Positions 47,912 through 58,299 of a DNA stretch of 64,000 nucleotides are shown one piece after another. This DNA is from Idiomarina piscisalsi (GTDB lineage: Bacteria; Pseudomonadota; Gammaproteobacteria; Enterobacterales; Alteromonadaceae). Position numbers and translations under genes: made by a program. Each line of letters starts with the position of its first letter. The first letter of the stretch is position 1. A model generated the notes under the pieces. The model worked only from the letters and a program-made list of their open reading frames with translations. It searched no databases and was not told the origin of the DNA. The stretch is taken from contig NZ_PIQA01000001.1 of NCBI RefSeq assembly GCF_003987095.1, positions 124,001-188,000 on the forward strand, read 5' to 3'.

Positions 47912-48640
47912 ATGGCTAACGTGTCAATGCGTGACATGCTGAAAGCAGGTGTCCACTTCGGTCACCAAACTCGTTTCTGGAACCCGAAAATGAAACCTTA
48001 CATTTTCGGCGCTCGTAACAAGATTCATATCATTAACCTCGAAAAGACTGTGCCAATGTTCAACGATGCGTTGAGCTACATGCAGCACGTTGCTTCAAAC
48101 AAAGGTAAAATCCTGTTTGTTGGTACTAAGCGCGCAGCGTCTGAAGCGGTTAAAGAAGCAGCTAATAACTGTGGTCAGTACTACGTTAACCACCGTTGGT
48201 TAGGCGGTATGCTGACTAACTGGAAAACAGTTCGTCAGTCTATCAAGCGTTTGAAAGACCTTGAAACAATGAGCCAAGACGGCACTTTCGACAAGCTGAC
48301 TAAGAAAGAAGCGTTGGTTAACACCCGCGAAATGGAAAAGCTTGAGAAAGGTTTAGGCGGTATCAAGAACATGGGCGGTTTGCCTGACGTTCTTTTCGTT
48401 ATCGATGCTGACCACGAGCACATTGCAATTAAAGAAGCGAACAACCTGGGTATTCCTGTTGTTTCTGTTGTTGACACCAACTCAGATCCAGACGGCGTTG
48501 ACTACATTGTTCCAGGTAACGATGACGCAATCCGTGCGGTACAGTTATACCTGAACTCAGCTGCTGATGCGATTAAAGAAGCGCGCGTAGCACAGGTTGA
48601 AGCGAAAGACTCTGACGACTTCGTCGAAGCAAGTGAATAA
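47912..48640 (+). CDS. rpsB: 30S ribosomal protein S2
   Basis: Small-subunit ribosomal protein. The 242 residues agree with bacterial S2: [24 protein letters not shown] at the start (quoted signature [13 protein letters not shown]), [14 protein letters not shown] around residue 88 and [24 protein letters not shown] precedes the ATG. Forms the rpsB-tsf operon; tsf follows after 15 bases. Confidence 0.98.
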   Translation: MANVSMRDMLKAGVHFGHQTRFWNPKMKPYIFGARNKIHIINLEKTVPMFNDALSYMQHVASNKGKILFVGTKRAASEAVKEAANNCGQYYVNHRWLGGMLTNWKTVRQSIKRLKDLETMSQDGTFDKLTKKEALVNTREMEKLEKGLGGIKNMGGLPDVLFVIDADHEHIAIKEANNLGIPVVSVVDTNSDPDGVDYIVPGNDDAIRAVQLYLNSAADAIKEARVAQVEAKDSDDFVEASE

Positions 48641-48655
48641 TCGAGGATAGAGATC

Positions 48656-49534
48656 ATGGCAATTACAGCAGCTCAAGTTAAAGAACTGCGCGAGCGCACA
48701 GGCGCTGGCATGATGGACTGCAAAAAAGCATTGCAGGAAGTCGACGGCGATATGGAAGCCGCAATTGAACTGATGCGTAAAAGTGGTCAGGCAAAAGCCG
48801 CTAAGAAAGCGGGCCGTGTTGCCGCTGAAGGTGTTATTTTAGTTAAGTCTGAAGGCAGCCAGGCGACATTAGTTGAACTGAACTGTGAAACTGACTTCGT
48901 TGCTCGTGACGAAAACTTCTTAGGCTTCGGTGAGAAAGTTATCAACGCTGCGTTTGCAAACAAAGAAAACGACGTTGAAAAACTGAAAGCAACCGACATC
49001 GGTGGTGAAACCGTTGAGAAAACTCGCGAAAACTTAGTCGCTAAAATCGGCGAGAACATGAATGTTCGTCGCGTTCAAACGATTGAAGCTGGCGACGTTG
49101 TTGCAACTTATACGCACGGTGCTCGCATCGGTGTTGCTGTTGCATTAAACGGTGGTGATGAAGACTTAGCTCGTGACCTGTGTATGCACGTTGCAGCAAG
49201 CAGCCCTCAGTTTGTTAAACCTGAAGACGTGGACGCAGAAGTTGTTGAAAAAGAGCGTGCTATTCAGGTTGATATCGCTATGCAAAGCGGTAAGCCTAAA
49301 GAAATCGCTGAGAAAATGGTTGAAGGCCGTATGCGTAAGTTTACCGGCGAAATCAGCCTGACTGGTCAGCCTTTCGTTAAAGATCCATCAATGACTGTTG
49401 GTGAATTATTGAAGAAAGCTGGCGCTGACGTTGTTACTTTCGTGCGCTTTGAAGTGGGCGAAGGCATTGAGCGTAAAGAAGAAGACTTTGCTTCTGAAGT
49501 TCAGGCTCAAGTGGCAGCAGCGAACAAAGGTTAA
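48656..49534 (+). CDS. tsf: Translation elongation factor Ts
   Basis: Guanine nucleotide exchange factor for EF-Tu. The 292 residues show the N-terminal UBA-like module ([19 protein letters not shown]) and the EF-Tu contact [14 protein letters not shown] around residue 78, with the usual C-terminal domains. Codon use is strongly biased like rpsB, as expected for highly expressed genes. Followed by a strong intrinsic terminator. Confidence 0.98.
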   Translation: MAITAAQVKELRERTGAGMMDCKKALQEVDGDMEAAIELMRKSGQAKAAKKAGRVAAEGVILVKSEGSQATLVELNCETDFVARDENFLGFGEKVINAAFANKENDVEKLKATDIGGETVEKTRENLVAKIGENMNVRRVQTIEAGDVVATYTHGARIGVAVALNGGDEDLARDLCMHVAASSPQFVKPEDVDAEVVEKERAIQVDIAMQSGKPKEIAEKMVEGRMRKFTGEISLTGQPFVKDPSMTVGELLKKAGADVVTFVRFEVGEGIERKEEDFASEVQAQVAAANKG

Positions 49535-49570
49535 TCTGGTGGTTTCGACCAACTTGATAACATAAAATAC

Positions 49571-49606
49571 AACCGCGTCTTGAGCGTTCAGGACGCGGTT
49601 TTTTTT
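49571..49606 (+). terminator. Intrinsic terminator after tsf
   Basis: AACCGCGTC and GACGCGGTT form a stem around a 12-base loop, followed by a run of T. It closes the rpsB-tsf operon 26 bases before pyrH. Confidence 0.92.
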
Positions 49607-49631
49607 AACCTAAAAAAGAGTAGAGGCAATA

Positions 49632-50366
49632 ATGACTACCCATCCTAAACCCAGTTATCGACGCATATTGTTAAAGCTCAGTGGTGAAGCGCTTATGGGC
49701 GATGAGCCATTTGGTATCGACGCCAAGGTCTTAGACCGTATGGCGCAAGAAATTAAAGAACTGGTTGAACTTGGGGTTCAGGTCGGCTTGGTCATTGGTG
49801 GCGGTAACTTGTTCCGCGGAGAAGGCCTTGCTAAAGCCGGTATGAATCGGGTTGTGGGCGACCACATGGGTATGTTGGCAACGGTCATGAACGGTCTTGC
49901 TATGCGTGATGCATTGCACCGGGCTTTCGTTAACGCTCGCCTTATGTCAGCAATTGAATTGACCGGCGTGTGCGATAGCTACAACTGGGCCGAAGCCATT
50001 AGTTTGCTTAAATCAGGCCGCGTTGTTATTTTCTCTGCGGGTACGGGAAATCCGTTTTTCACCACAGATTCCGCAGCATGTTTACGCGGTATCGAAATAG
50101 AAGCTGAAATGGTTCTTAAGGGAACCAAAGTTGATGGTGTCTATTCAGATGATCCGGTGAGTAACCCGGATGCCACACTATATAAGCACATAAGCTACAA
50201 TGATGTGCTGGAGAAACAACTGAAAGTCATGGATTTAGCGGCATTTACGCTAGCCCGGGACCACGGCTTGCCAATTCGGGTATTCAACATGAATAAGCCT
50301 GGCTCTCTACGATCAGTGATTCTTGGTGAAGAAGAAGGTACACTGATCAGTCACGAAGCAGAATAA
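49632..50366 (+). CDS. pyrH: UMP kinase
   Basis: Phosphorylates UMP to UDP; hexameric bacterial enzyme of the amino acid kinase fold. The 244 residues match: [13 protein letters not shown] at the N-terminus, [20 protein letters not shown] around residue 60 (in part GGGNLFRG), and [13 protein letters not shown] around 137. It lies between tsf and frr as in E. coli. No clear promoter is seen in the short gap after the tsf terminator. Confidence 0.97.
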   Translation: MTTHPKPSYRRILLKLSGEALMGDEPFGIDAKVLDRMAQEIKELVELGVQVGLVIGGGNLFRGEGLAKAGMNRVVGDHMGMLATVMNGLAMRDALHRAFVNARLMSAIELTGVCDSYNWAEAISLLKSGRVVIFSAGTGNPFFTTDSAACLRGIEIEAEMVLKGTKVDGVYSDDPVSNPDATLYKHISYNDVLEKQLKVMDLAAFTLARDHGLPIRVFNMNKPGSLRSVILGEEEGTLISHEAE

Positions 50367-50396
50367 GACAGATTCTAAGATTAAAGGGTACAAACA

Positions 50397-50954
50397 GTGA
50401 TAAAAGAAATTATTGAAGATGCAAAGTCGCGCATGGAAAAGAGTGTAGAATCACTGCGCAGTCAAATGTCAAAAGTACGTACGGGTCGTGCTCACCCAAG
50501 CATTCTTGATGGTGTCATGGTTAATTACTACGGTACAGATACGCCGCTTAAACAGTTGGCTAATATCACGACTGAAGACTCTAGGACTCTGGCTCTGACT
50601 GTATTTGATAAATCATCATCGCAAGCCGTCGAAAAAGCAATTATGGATTCCGACTTAGGTTTGAATCCAGCGTCTGCAGGTGCTGTTATTCGTATTCCGT
50701 TACCACCGCTAACGGAAGAGCGTCGTAAGGACTTAGTGAAGATTGTTCGTGCGGAAGCTGAACAAGGCCGTGTCGCCGTACGTAACATTCGTCGCGATGC
50801 AAACGGTGACATTAAAGAGTTGTTGAAAGAAAAAGAAATCACTGAAGATGAAGAACGCCAAGCGGAAGATGAAGTTCAAAAACTGACCGATAAATACGTG
50901 AAGCAAATTGACGAAGCGCTAAAAGCGAAAGAAGAAGACTTGATGGAAATATAA
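50397..50954 (+). CDS. frr: Ribosome recycling factor
   Basis: Splits post-termination ribosomes with EF-G. The 185 residues agree with [24 protein letters not shown] near residue 25 (read as [12 protein letters not shown]), [17 protein letters not shown] around 105 and RNIRRDAN. The start is GTG with AAGGG upstream. Followed by a terminator that overlaps the predicted uppS promoter. Confidence 0.97.
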   Translation: MIKEIIEDAKSRMEKSVESLRSQMSKVRTGRAHPSILDGVMVNYYGTDTPLKQLANITTEDSRTLALTVFDKSSSQAVEKAIMDSDLGLNPASAGAVIRIPLPPLTEERRKDLVKIVRAEAEQGRVAVRNIRRDANGDIKELLKEKEITEDEERQAEDEVQKLTDKYVKQIDEALKAKEEDLMEI

Positions 50955-50973
50955 TCATCAGGTGATGACTTCA

Positions 50974-51002
50974 TTGGTGTATGACGCCGTGTCAGGTATA
51001 CT
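50974..51002 (+). promoter_or_regulatory. Predicted uppS promoter with -10 inside the frr terminator loop
   Basis: TTGGTG (50974-50979), 17 bases, TATACT (50997-51002). Spacing is ideal and the -10 has one mismatch. The -10 lies in the loop of the hairpin at 50984-51012; transcription would start near 51009, within the right arm. Confidence 0.55.
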
Positions 51003-51017
51003 CGCACGGCGTTTTTT
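50984..51017 (+). terminator. Intrinsic terminator after frr
   Basis: ACGCCGTG and CACGGCGT form an 8-bp stem with a 13-base loop, ending in six T. It separates pyrH-frr from the uppS-lpxB run. Confidence 0.88.
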
Positions 51018-51035
51018 AATGTTCATGGCTGATAC

Positions 51036-51809
51036 ATGAAAGAGCTACCGTCAATAAAACAATTAGTTCCCAAACACGTCGCTATTATAATGGATGGTAA
51101 TGGGCGTTGGGCGAAACAGCGTGGCAAAGCACGGACATCGGGTCACAAGGCCGGAGCCGAAGCGGTGCGTCGTGCGGTTGCCTTTGCAAGACGTAACGGC
51201 ATAGAGTCGTTGACGCTTTTTGCATTCAGTAGTGAGAACTGGAACAGACCCGCGACAGAAGTTTCTCTGTTAATGGAGCTGTTTATGTCGGTTCTTAAAA
51301 AAGAAGTGGTGAAGCTGGACGGGAATAATATTCAGCTACGCATTATTGGCGATAAAAGCCGCTTCTCGAAAAGGTTGCAAAAGCAAATTGCTCAAGCAGA
51401 AGAAAAAACAGCAGGCAATGACCAATTAATTCTGAACATTGCTGCCAACTACGGCGGGCAATGGGATATTACTCAAGCCTGCAGGGCGTTGGCCAAAAAA
51501 GTTGAAGGTGGCGACTTAACCGCAGAAGAAATAACAGAAGAGGCGCTGGCAGATAATTTAATGCTGTCTGACCAAGCCACACCTGACTTATTGATTCGCA
51601 CAGGTGGCGAGCACCGCATCAGCAATTTTCTGTTATGGCAACTGGCGTATGCAGAGCTGTTCTTTACGCCGGTATTATGGCCAGACTTTGACGATACAAC
51701 CTTTGCAGCGGCCATTAACGATTTTGCACAGCGTGAACGTCGGTTTGGGCTGACAAGTGAACAGCTAACTATGTTAATGCAAGACATAGACACTCGAACA
51801 GAGGAATAA
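51036..51809 (+). CDS. uppS: Undecaprenyl diphosphate synthase (cis-prenyltransferase)
   Basis: Builds the C55 lipid carrier for peptidoglycan and O-antigen. The 257 residues have the catalytic aspartate in [14 protein letters not shown] around residue 17, [11 protein letters not shown] around 75, and the C-terminal [15 protein letters not shown] plus AYAELFFTP. Start ATG is about 27 bases after the predicted transcription start. First gene of the envelope biogenesis run. Confidence 0.97.
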   Translation: MKELPSIKQLVPKHVAIIMDGNGRWAKQRGKARTSGHKAGAEAVRRAVAFARRNGIESLTLFAFSSENWNRPATEVSLLMELFMSVLKKEVVKLDGNNIQLRIIGDKSRFSKRLQKQIAQAEEKTAGNDQLILNIAANYGGQWDITQACRALAKKVEGGDLTAEEITEEALADNLMLSDQATPDLLIRTGGEHRISNFLLWQLAYAELFFTPVLWPDFDDTTFAAAINDFAQRERRFGLTSEQLTMLMQDIDTRTEE

Positions 51810-51812
51810 CAC

Positions 51813-52679
51813 TTGCTAAAACAACGAATTATAACGGCATTATTACTCATTCCAATTGCGCTTTATTGCGTCTTTTTGCTCCCACTTTGGGGCTTTTCAT
51901 TGTTTATTCAGGCCGTCATTATGATGGGCGCCTGGGAATGGTCTCCGCTAATGGGGGTACGTCGTAAATCAGCAAGAATTGCATATGTTGCCTTTATAGG
52001 AGCCATAATTGGTGTGTTGTCGTGGCTGGTTCCCTTGGGCGATTTATGGGGAAATGACGGCGCATTAAACAGCGTGACTTATTACACGATAGTATTTGGC
52101 GGTGTTTGGTGGGTGATAGCACTGGCTTTAATTGTCAATTATCCATCGAGTCGACGTGTTTGGTCTCGGACACGGGCAATTGTTGGCGTGTTTGGAATGC
52201 TTATTTTCATTCCGACCTGGGCGGCCTTAATGACTGTTCGCTCAATTAATTTTGAAGACAATCCCTATTTTGGTGGTTGGGTCGTTCTGTTTATTCTCTT
52301 GCTGGTGTGGGCAGCTGACGTAGGCGCTTATTTTGCCGGTGTGCGTTATGGTCGTAATAAAATGATGCCCGCAGTCAGCCCAGGCAAGACAATGGAAGGC
52401 CTTTGCGGTGGCGTGACTTTAGCTTTTGTTGTCATGATGGTTGTTGCGCATTGGACAAAAGTGCCGGCTGATCAGTTTACGGGCTATTACCTCACGGGAC
52501 TCTTTACTGTGGTTGCCTCAGTGTTTGGTGACTTAAATGAAAGTATGTTCAAACGTAGTGCCGGTGTGAAAGATAGTGGCTCAATTTTACCCGGACACGG
52601 TGGAATTTTAGACCGAATAGACAGTCTTACAGCTGCGGTTCCTGTATTTACTTTAGCTTACCTGGAGTTTTTGCATTAA
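51813..52679 (+). CDS. cdsA: Phosphatidate cytidylyltransferase
   Basis: Makes CDP-diacylglycerol from phosphatidate and CTP in the inner membrane. The 288 residues have several membrane segments and the C-terminal family signature (SMFKRSAGVKDSG, then LPGHGGILDRIDS) at about residues 244-270, plus SPGKTMEGL. The start is TTG with GAGG eight bases upstream, three bases after the uppS stop. Confidence 0.96.
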   Translation: MLKQRIITALLLIPIALYCVFLLPLWGFSLFIQAVIMMGAWEWSPLMGVRRKSARIAYVAFIGAIIGVLSWLVPLGDLWGNDGALNSVTYYTIVFGGVWWVIALALIVNYPSSRRVWSRTRAIVGVFGMLIFIPTWAALMTVRSINFEDNPYFGGWVVLFILLLVWAADVGAYFAGVRYGRNKMMPAVSPGKTMEGLCGGVTLAFVVMMVVAHWTKVPADQFTGYYLTGLFTVVASVFGDLNESMFKRSAGVKDSGSILPGHGGILDRIDSLTAAVPVFTLAYLEFLH

Positions 52680-52683
52680 TTCT

Positions 52684-53880
52684 ATGCGCACAATAACCAT
52701 ACTTGGAGCAACCGGCTCTATCGGTCAGAACACGCTGGACGTTTTGTCGCGGCATCCGGGAGACTTTTCGGTATACGCACTGACGGCGCACAGTCAGGTT
52801 TCTGCTATGGCTGAATTGTGCCTTACTCACCAACCCAAGTACGCTGTAATGGGGGCCAGTCAGGCTGCTAATGACTTGAAAGCACAACTTAGCGGCAAAG
52901 TTTCAACCGTTGTTTTACATGGACTAGAAGCTCTAATTGAAGTCAGTCAAAGCAGCGATGTCGACACGGTAATGGCTGCTATTGTCGGTGCTGCTGGCTT
53001 GAAACCAACCTTAGCAGCCATAGATGCAGGTAAAACCGTTCTCTTAGCCAACAAAGAAGCCTTAGTTATGAGCGGGCAGCTGTTTATTGACCACGCGCAG
53101 CGTTCTGGCGCAAAAATACTGCCCGTCGATAGCGAACATAACGCTATTTTCCAGTGTTTGCCCGAAGCCGCCCAGGAGCAAGTTGGCGCAATGAGCCTTA
53201 ACGAGCATGGCGTTGACTACTTATTATTGACCGGCTCGGGAGGGCCTTTTCGTGATTTACCCGTCGATAAGTTGGAACAGCAGACACCAAAAGCGGCGTG
53301 TAACCATCCAAACTGGTCAATGGGACAGAAAATATCTGTGGATTCGGCAACCATGCTGAACAAAGGGCTTGAATATATTGAAGCACGCTGGCTATTCAAT
53401 TGTACAGAGCCAGAGTTAAAGGTGGTTATTCATCCGCAAAGCGTGATTCACTCAATGGTTCAGTTCACCGACGGTTCGGTTTTAGCACAAATGGGACAAC
53501 CGGATATGCGTACACCCATTGCGCACACTCTCGGGTACCCAGATCGCTTAAAAAGCGGCGTCGGCGGCTTAGATTTTACGACGCTTAATGAGCTGACCTT
53601 CAGGCAGCCAGACTATGCTCGTTATCCGTGCTTGAAGTTGGCTATTCAGGCGTGTTGGGACGGCCAGTGGGCGACCACAACGTTAAATGCAGCTAATGAA
53701 ATTGCTGTACAGGCGTTTTTAGATGGACATATTCGATTTACGGATATCGCCAACGTGTGTGACTCGGTATTGCAAAACAGCACTCCAGTTGCTGCTGAAA
53801 GCCTTGAAGTGCTTTTCAATTTAGATACCCAGTCGCGTGAGAAAGCGTCACAGTGGGTGAAGGAGTACGGTTCATGTTAG
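52684..53880 (+). CDS. dxr: 1-deoxy-D-xylulose-5-phosphate reductoisomerase
   Basis: Second step of the MEP isoprenoid pathway: DXP to MEP with NADPH. The 398 residues match Dxr: N-terminal ILGATGSIGQNTLDV, LANKEALVMSG around residue 122, the metal/substrate motif PVDSEHNAIFQ around 147 and MLNKGLEYIEARWLF around 222. It supplies isoprenoid units to UppS in the same run. The stop overlaps the rseP start by seven bases. Confidence 0.97.
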   Translation: MRTITILGATGSIGQNTLDVLSRHPGDFSVYALTAHSQVSAMAELCLTHQPKYAVMGASQAANDLKAQLSGKVSTVVLHGLEALIEVSQSSDVDTVMAAIVGAAGLKPTLAAIDAGKTVLLANKEALVMSGQLFIDHAQRSGAKILPVDSEHNAIFQCLPEAAQEQVGAMSLNEHGVDYLLLTGSGGPFRDLPVDKLEQQTPKAACNHPNWSMGQKISVDSATMLNKGLEYIEARWLFNCTEPELKVVIHPQSVIHSMVQFTDGSVLAQMGQPDMRTPIAHTLGYPDRLKSGVGGLDFTTLNELTFRQPDYARYPCLKLAIQACWDGQWATTTLNAANEIAVQAFLDGHIRFTDIANVCDSVLQNSTPVAAESLEVLFNLDTQSREKASQWVKEYGSC

Positions 53881-55229
53881 ATATTTTGTGGTATGCCTTA
53901 TCCTTCGTTGTCACGCTTGGAATTCTTGTTGCTTTTCATGAGTTTGGACACTTTTGGGTCGCTCGGCGTTGTGGTGTGAAGGTCCTTACATTCTCTATCG
54001 GTTTCGGACGTTCTATTTGGCAGAGACAAGCGAAAGATGGCACCGTTTATCAGGTAAGTGTCATACCTCTAGGGGGGTATGTTCGTATGCTTGATGAGCG
54101 TGTCGATGAGGTCCCGGACGCTTTAAAAGGTGTGAGCTTTAATGCTCAGTCAGTTTATAAACGCTTTGCTATAGTCGCAGCCGGTCCCATTGCAAATTTT
54201 GTATTAGCTGTGGCGGTGTTATGGCTCATGTTCGGTGTGGGAGTGCCAACTGTAAAACCGGTTGTGGGAGATGTTGAGCCGAACTCTATTGCAGCACAAG
54301 CCGGTATTCAAAAAGGCAGTGAGATACTCTATGTCGATGACGTTGAAGCTTATGACTGGCAGCAGGTTCAGTTAGGCCTGATGTCGGCGATAGGTAATGA
54401 GAAGGCAACCATAAAGTTGCGCACGAGTGATCAGAAGGAAGTCAGCCGAACCTTAAATATTGAAAACTGGACATTCGATCCCGAAACTGAGTCAACCTTT
54501 GGAAGCTTAGGTATTTCGGTCTATCAACCAGAAGTGTATACCGCTTTAGCTCGGGTCGAAGCGGATTCTCCAGCGTCTCGAGCAGGGTTGCAGGAAGGTG
54601 ATGAGATTCTTGAAATTGATGGCCGAACGCTTGATAACTGGCGGTCGTTGCAGCAGAAAATTGCCGAGTCTCCGGGTACATCATTGGATATGTTGATTCT
54701 ACGAAACGGGGAAAAAACAACCATTCCCGTCAAAATTGGGGAACGCGATACTGAAAATGGTGTCATAGGCTATCTTGGCGTTGCTCCAAAAACGGATGCG
54801 TTGCCGGAGGGGTATATATACAACCACCAGTACGGCTTGTTTAGCGGACTCTCGAAGGGTATTGAAAAAACTTGGGAGTTAATGGTTGTTAGCGTCAAAA
54901 TGATAGGTAAACTGCTGACCGGTGATGTGTCAGTTAAAAACTTAGCAGGGCCATTGAGTATTGCAGAAGGGGCTGGCGTTAGTGCGAGCAACGGGTTTGT
55001 TTACTTTTTGAGTTTTTTAGCTCTGCTCAGTGTCAATTTGGGGATTATAAATTTATTACCGTTGCCGGTTCTCGATGGTGGTCATTTGATGTTTTATTGC
55101 ATTGAATGGTTGAAAGGGAAGCCGGTATCCGAAAGAGTGCAAGATATTTGCTATAGGATAGGCGGGGTGTTGGTATTCGCGCTAATGGCGCTGGCAATAT
55201 CAAATGATATCATCCGTTTTGCATTCTAA
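53874..55229 (+). CDS. rseP: Site-2 zinc metalloprotease RseP
   Basis: Intramembrane protease that in E. coli cleaves anti-sigma factor RseA and remnant signal peptides. The 451 residues show the zinc site FHEFGHF in the first membrane helix, two periplasmic PDZ domains (about residues 115-290) and the C-terminal NLLPLPVLDGGHL. I chose ATG 53874: AGGAG lies about eight bases upstream and length matches E. coli (450). An in-frame start at 53853 lies inside dxr. Confidence 0.96.
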   Translation: MLDILWYALSFVVTLGILVAFHEFGHFWVARRCGVKVLTFSIGFGRSIWQRQAKDGTVYQVSVIPLGGYVRMLDERVDEVPDALKGVSFNAQSVYKRFAIVAAGPIANFVLAVAVLWLMFGVGVPTVKPVVGDVEPNSIAAQAGIQKGSEILYVDDVEAYDWQQVQLGLMSAIGNEKATIKLRTSDQKEVSRTLNIENWTFDPETESTFGSLGISVYQPEVYTALARVEADSPASRAGLQEGDEILEIDGRTLDNWRSLQQKIAESPGTSLDMLILRNGEKTTIPVKIGERDTENGVIGYLGVAPKTDALPEGYIYNHQYGLFSGLSKGIEKTWELMVVSVKMIGKLLTGDVSVKNLAGPLSIAEGAGVSASNGFVYFLSFLALLSVNLGIINLLPLPVLDGGHLMFYCIEWLKGKPVSERVQDICYRIGGVLVFALMALAISNDIIRFAF

Positions 55230-55261
55230 ATCACGAATTAAACAATAAGTAGCTAGTGATA

Positions 55262-57745
55262 ATGACGTTTAAAAAGCTGTTAGTAAGTGCAATGATAGCG
55301 AGTGCTGTTGCTCCGGCTTATGCACAAGATGAATTTGTTGTAGAAGATATTGAAGTTAAAGGGTTGCAACGTGTTGCTTTAGGAGCCGCGTTAACCTACA
55401 TTCCGGTTCGAGTCGGTGACGAGGTCAGTGAGTTGCAAATTCGCAGCGCAATTCGTTCACTGTATTCCTCTACGCACTTCGATTATATTGATGCTCGACG
55501 TGATGATAATACGCTTATTTTCTCAGTCAGTGAGCGACCCACTATTGCAGATATTACCTTTGATGGTAACAGCGATATAAAAGACGAACAGCTACAAGAA
55601 AGCTTAACTGACAACAATATTGTTGTTGGTGAACCGCTCGACAGAACCACCATTGCAGGTATTGAAAAAGGTCTTGAAGACTTTTACCACAGCGTCGGTA
55701 AATACAATGCCTCGGTTGAGGTTCAGGTGGTTGACTTACCGCGTAACCGAGTTGAGCTGCGTATGACTTTTGAAGAAGGTGATGCAGCGGAAATTGCTCA
55801 AATTAATATCGTCGGTAATAAGGCGTTCTCTGACGCTCAGCTACTGGATACGTTCGAGTTGCGTGATGACTTACCCTGGTGGAACGTTATTGGTGAAAAA
55901 CGTTACCAGAAGCAACAACTCAGCGGCGACCTTGAAACCCTGGAGTCATTTTACCGTGACCGCGGTTACCTGCGATTTCAGGTCGAGTCTGTACAAGTGT
56001 CAATGACGCCAGATCGTGAAGGTGTATACATAACTCTTAACGTCAATGAAGGCGACAAATACAATGTCAGCGAAACGGATGTTATTGGTGACTTAAAGGG
56101 TCACGAAGAGATGATTACACGTATCGCTCAAATTGAAGAGGGAACGCTTTATAACGCCGCACAAGTGACTTACATTGAAGACATGATAAGCCGTTTTTAC
56201 GGTCGCTACGGTTATGCTTACCCTGAAGTACGTGCTATTCCCGAACATAACGAAGACGATAAAACGGTAAAAATCACGTTTTCTGTGAACCCGGGCAAGC
56301 GCGTTTATGTACGACGTATTAAGTTTGAAGGCAATAGCGCAACCCAAGACCGCGTACTGCGTCGTGAAATGCGTCAATTAGAAGGCGCCTGGCTGTCAGA
56401 CAGTAACGTAGAGCAGGGTAAAGTGCGCCTTGAGCGCTTAGGTTTCTTTGAAACTGTCGAGACCTCTACCGAACGTGTTGAAGGCAGCGATGACGAAGTA
56501 GATATTACTTATAAAGTCAAAGAGCAGCCTTCAGGTTCATTTAATGCGGGTATTGGTTACGGAGACTACTCGGGGCTTCAATTAAACGCAGGTGTTCAAC
56601 AGAATAACTTCTTGGGAACTGGTAACCGGGTTGGTTTTAATATCAGTACCAGCCGTTTTAATAAAAATGCCAACGTTTCATATACTGACCCGTACTTTAC
56701 AATTAACGGCGTTAGCTTGTCGGGTCAGGTTTATATGAGTGAGTTTGATGCAGGCCGTGCGGAAAACTTGGTTCAGTACAACCAAAAAACCTACGGTGTA
56801 TCGACAGGGGTGAGCTTCCCTATAGACGAAATTAATCGTCTAAACTTTGGTGTTGGTTATAAGAACCAAGAAGTGGCGGCAGCGAATACCGACTCTTACG
56901 AACAAATTAGTAACTTTTTCCAACCGTTTTTAGACCCAACAGCGCCGGACGAAGCCGTTGGTTTTGATATTTATGAAGTGAACGCCGGTTGGTCACGAGT
57001 GACCCTGAACCGAGGCACTTTCCCAACGAGCGGTTCATCACAACGCTTAGGTGTTGAAGTTGCAACGCCATTGAGTGACGTGCAGTACTTCCGCTTTAAT
57101 TACGATTATAAGCATTACTTTCCAATTACCCGCGACCAGCAATGGACATTCCTAACACGCCTGAATTTAGGCTACGGTAATGGTTATGGTGAAAGTGATG
57201 ACGGCAACGAATTTTTACTGCCTTTCTGGGAAAATTTCCGTGTAGCAGGTCAAGGCGACTTACGAGGCTTTGAAGCTAACACCGTAGGCCCTCGAGCTGT
57301 TCAGCTTGGTGGCGGCATGACGACGCCTCCGGGTGTCGATGGTAGCCCAGGTGGTATTCCATCAACGAATGAGAGTGTTTTTGTCAGTCAATATGCAGTG
57401 GGCGGTAACGCAAAAGTTGTTGGTGGTCTTGAGCTGATTGTACCGACACCATTTATTGATGAAGGCATGCGTAATAGCGTAAGAACCAGTGTCTTTGTTG
57501 ACTTTGGTATGGTTTGGGATACAGAATTCAATTACGATACTTATAAAGATCTACCGATGAGCCCAAACAGTCGCTACGAATTAAGTGATTACAGCTCACC
57601 GGGAGACTTCAGAGCTTCTGCTGGTGTTTCAGTACAGTGGATTTCGCCGATGGGACCTTTAACGTTCTCGTTAGGTCGAGCGCTTAAAGAAGTGGAAGGC
57701 GATGAAACTCAGGTGTTCTCGTTTAACATTGGTACGACATTCTAA
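55262..57745 (+). CDS. bamA: Outer membrane protein assembly factor BamA
   Basis: Central beta-barrel of the BAM complex that inserts outer-membrane proteins. The 827 residues have a signal peptide (cut after AYA), five POTRA domains (about 22-425) and a C-terminal 16-strand barrel, with the VRGF-like loop motif here as [12 protein letters not shown] and a terminal aromatic strand ending TTF. ATG 55262 is preferred over GTG 55256; neither has a strong ribosome site. In the usual rseP-bamA-skp-lpxD order. Confidence 0.96.
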   Translation: MTFKKLLVSAMIASAVAPAYAQDEFVVEDIEVKGLQRVALGAALTYIPVRVGDEVSELQIRSAIRSLYSSTHFDYIDARRDDNTLIFSVSERPTIADITFDGNSDIKDEQLQESLTDNNIVVGEPLDRTTIAGIEKGLEDFYHSVGKYNASVEVQVVDLPRNRVELRMTFEEGDAAEIAQINIVGNKAFSDAQLLDTFELRDDLPWWNVIGEKRYQKQQLSGDLETLESFYRDRGYLRFQVESVQVSMTPDREGVYITLNVNEGDKYNVSETDVIGDLKGHEEMITRIAQIEEGTLYNAAQVTYIEDMISRFYGRYGYAYPEVRAIPEHNEDDKTVKITFSVNPGKRVYVRRIKFEGNSATQDRVLRREMRQLEGAWLSDSNVEQGKVRLERLGFFETVETSTERVEGSDDEVDITYKVKEQPSGSFNAGIGYGDYSGLQLNAGVQQNNFLGTGNRVGFNISTSRFNKNANVSYTDPYFTINGVSLSGQVYMSEFDAGRAENLVQYNQKTYGVSTGVSFPIDEINRLNFGVGYKNQEVAAANTDSYEQISNFFQPFLDPTAPDEAVGFDIYEVNAGWSRVTLNRGTFPTSGSSQRLGVEVATPLSDVQYFRFNYDYKHYFPITRDQQWTFLTRLNLGYGNGYGESDDGNEFLLPFWENFRVAGQGDLRGFEANTVGPRAVQLGGGMTTPPGVDGSPGGIPSTNESVFVSQYAVGGNAKVVGGLELIVPTPFIDEGMRNSVRTSVFVDFGMVWDTEFNYDTYKDLPMSPNSRYELSDYSSPGDFRASAGVSVQWISPMGPLTFSLGRALKEVEGDETQVFSFNIGTTF

Positions 57746-57782
57746 TAATAAAGCTAAAATAGCAATTTGAAGGAGTAATATT

Positions 57783-58298
57783 TTGAAAAAGTTAATGAAA
57801 TCAACAGCAGCAGCTGTCGCTATTTCAACCGCACTGTTTGCTGGTGCCGCTCAAGCGCAGCAGAAAATTGGTGTTGTTGACATGATGAACGTGTTTCAGC
57901 AATTGCCACAGCGTGAGCAAATTTCTGAAAAACTGCAAAATGAGTTTCAGGATCGCTTTGAAGAAATGCGTCAGCTAGAGCAAAAAGTTCAGGAGCTTCG
58001 TCAGAAACAAGAGCGTGATGCTTCAATTATGTCAGAAGCTGAAAAAACTCAGCTGGCTCGTGAACTCGAGCAAACAATTTCTCAAGCACAGCTTAAGAGC
58101 AAAGCACTGCAGGAAGATACGCGCGCTCGTCAAAACGAAGAGCGTAACAAGTTGCTAGCCAAAGTTCAGGGCGTTATTACTGACGTTGCAGAAGAAGAAG
58201 GCTATGACATGGTCTTAGAAAGCAACGCTGTTGCATACATGAAAGCTGATAACGACTTGTCAGACGAAGTTGTCGAGAAAATGTCTTCAGGAAATTAA
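57783..58298 (+). CDS. skp: Periplasmic chaperone Skp (OmpH family)
   Basis: Trimeric chaperone that carries unfolded outer-membrane proteins to BamA. The 171 residues have a signal peptide (cut after AQA), the start KIGVVDMMNVFQQ of the small beta body, and a long coiled-coil arm (about residues 45-130, rich in Gln/Glu/Lys). The start is TTG with AAGGAG seven bases upstream. It lies directly after its partner bamA. Confidence 0.94.
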   Translation: MKKLMKSTAAAVAISTALFAGAAQAQQKIGVVDMMNVFQQLPQREQISEKLQNEFQDRFEEMRQLEQKVQELRQKQERDASIMSEAEKTQLARELEQTISQAQLKSKALQEDTRARQNEERNKLLAKVQGVITDVAEEEGYDMVLESNAVAYMKADNDLSDEVVEKMSSGN

Positions 58299-58299
58299 T

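Noticed and set aside
49535-49631. pyrH promoter nested in the tsf terminator like those at gcvA and uppS
   Set aside because: A TAAAAT at about 49563 has no acceptable -35 or extended -10, so I do not claim it.
55230-55261. Sigma-E promoter before bamA or skp
   Set aside because: No GAACTT / TCTGA pair with correct spacing could be found in the short gaps.
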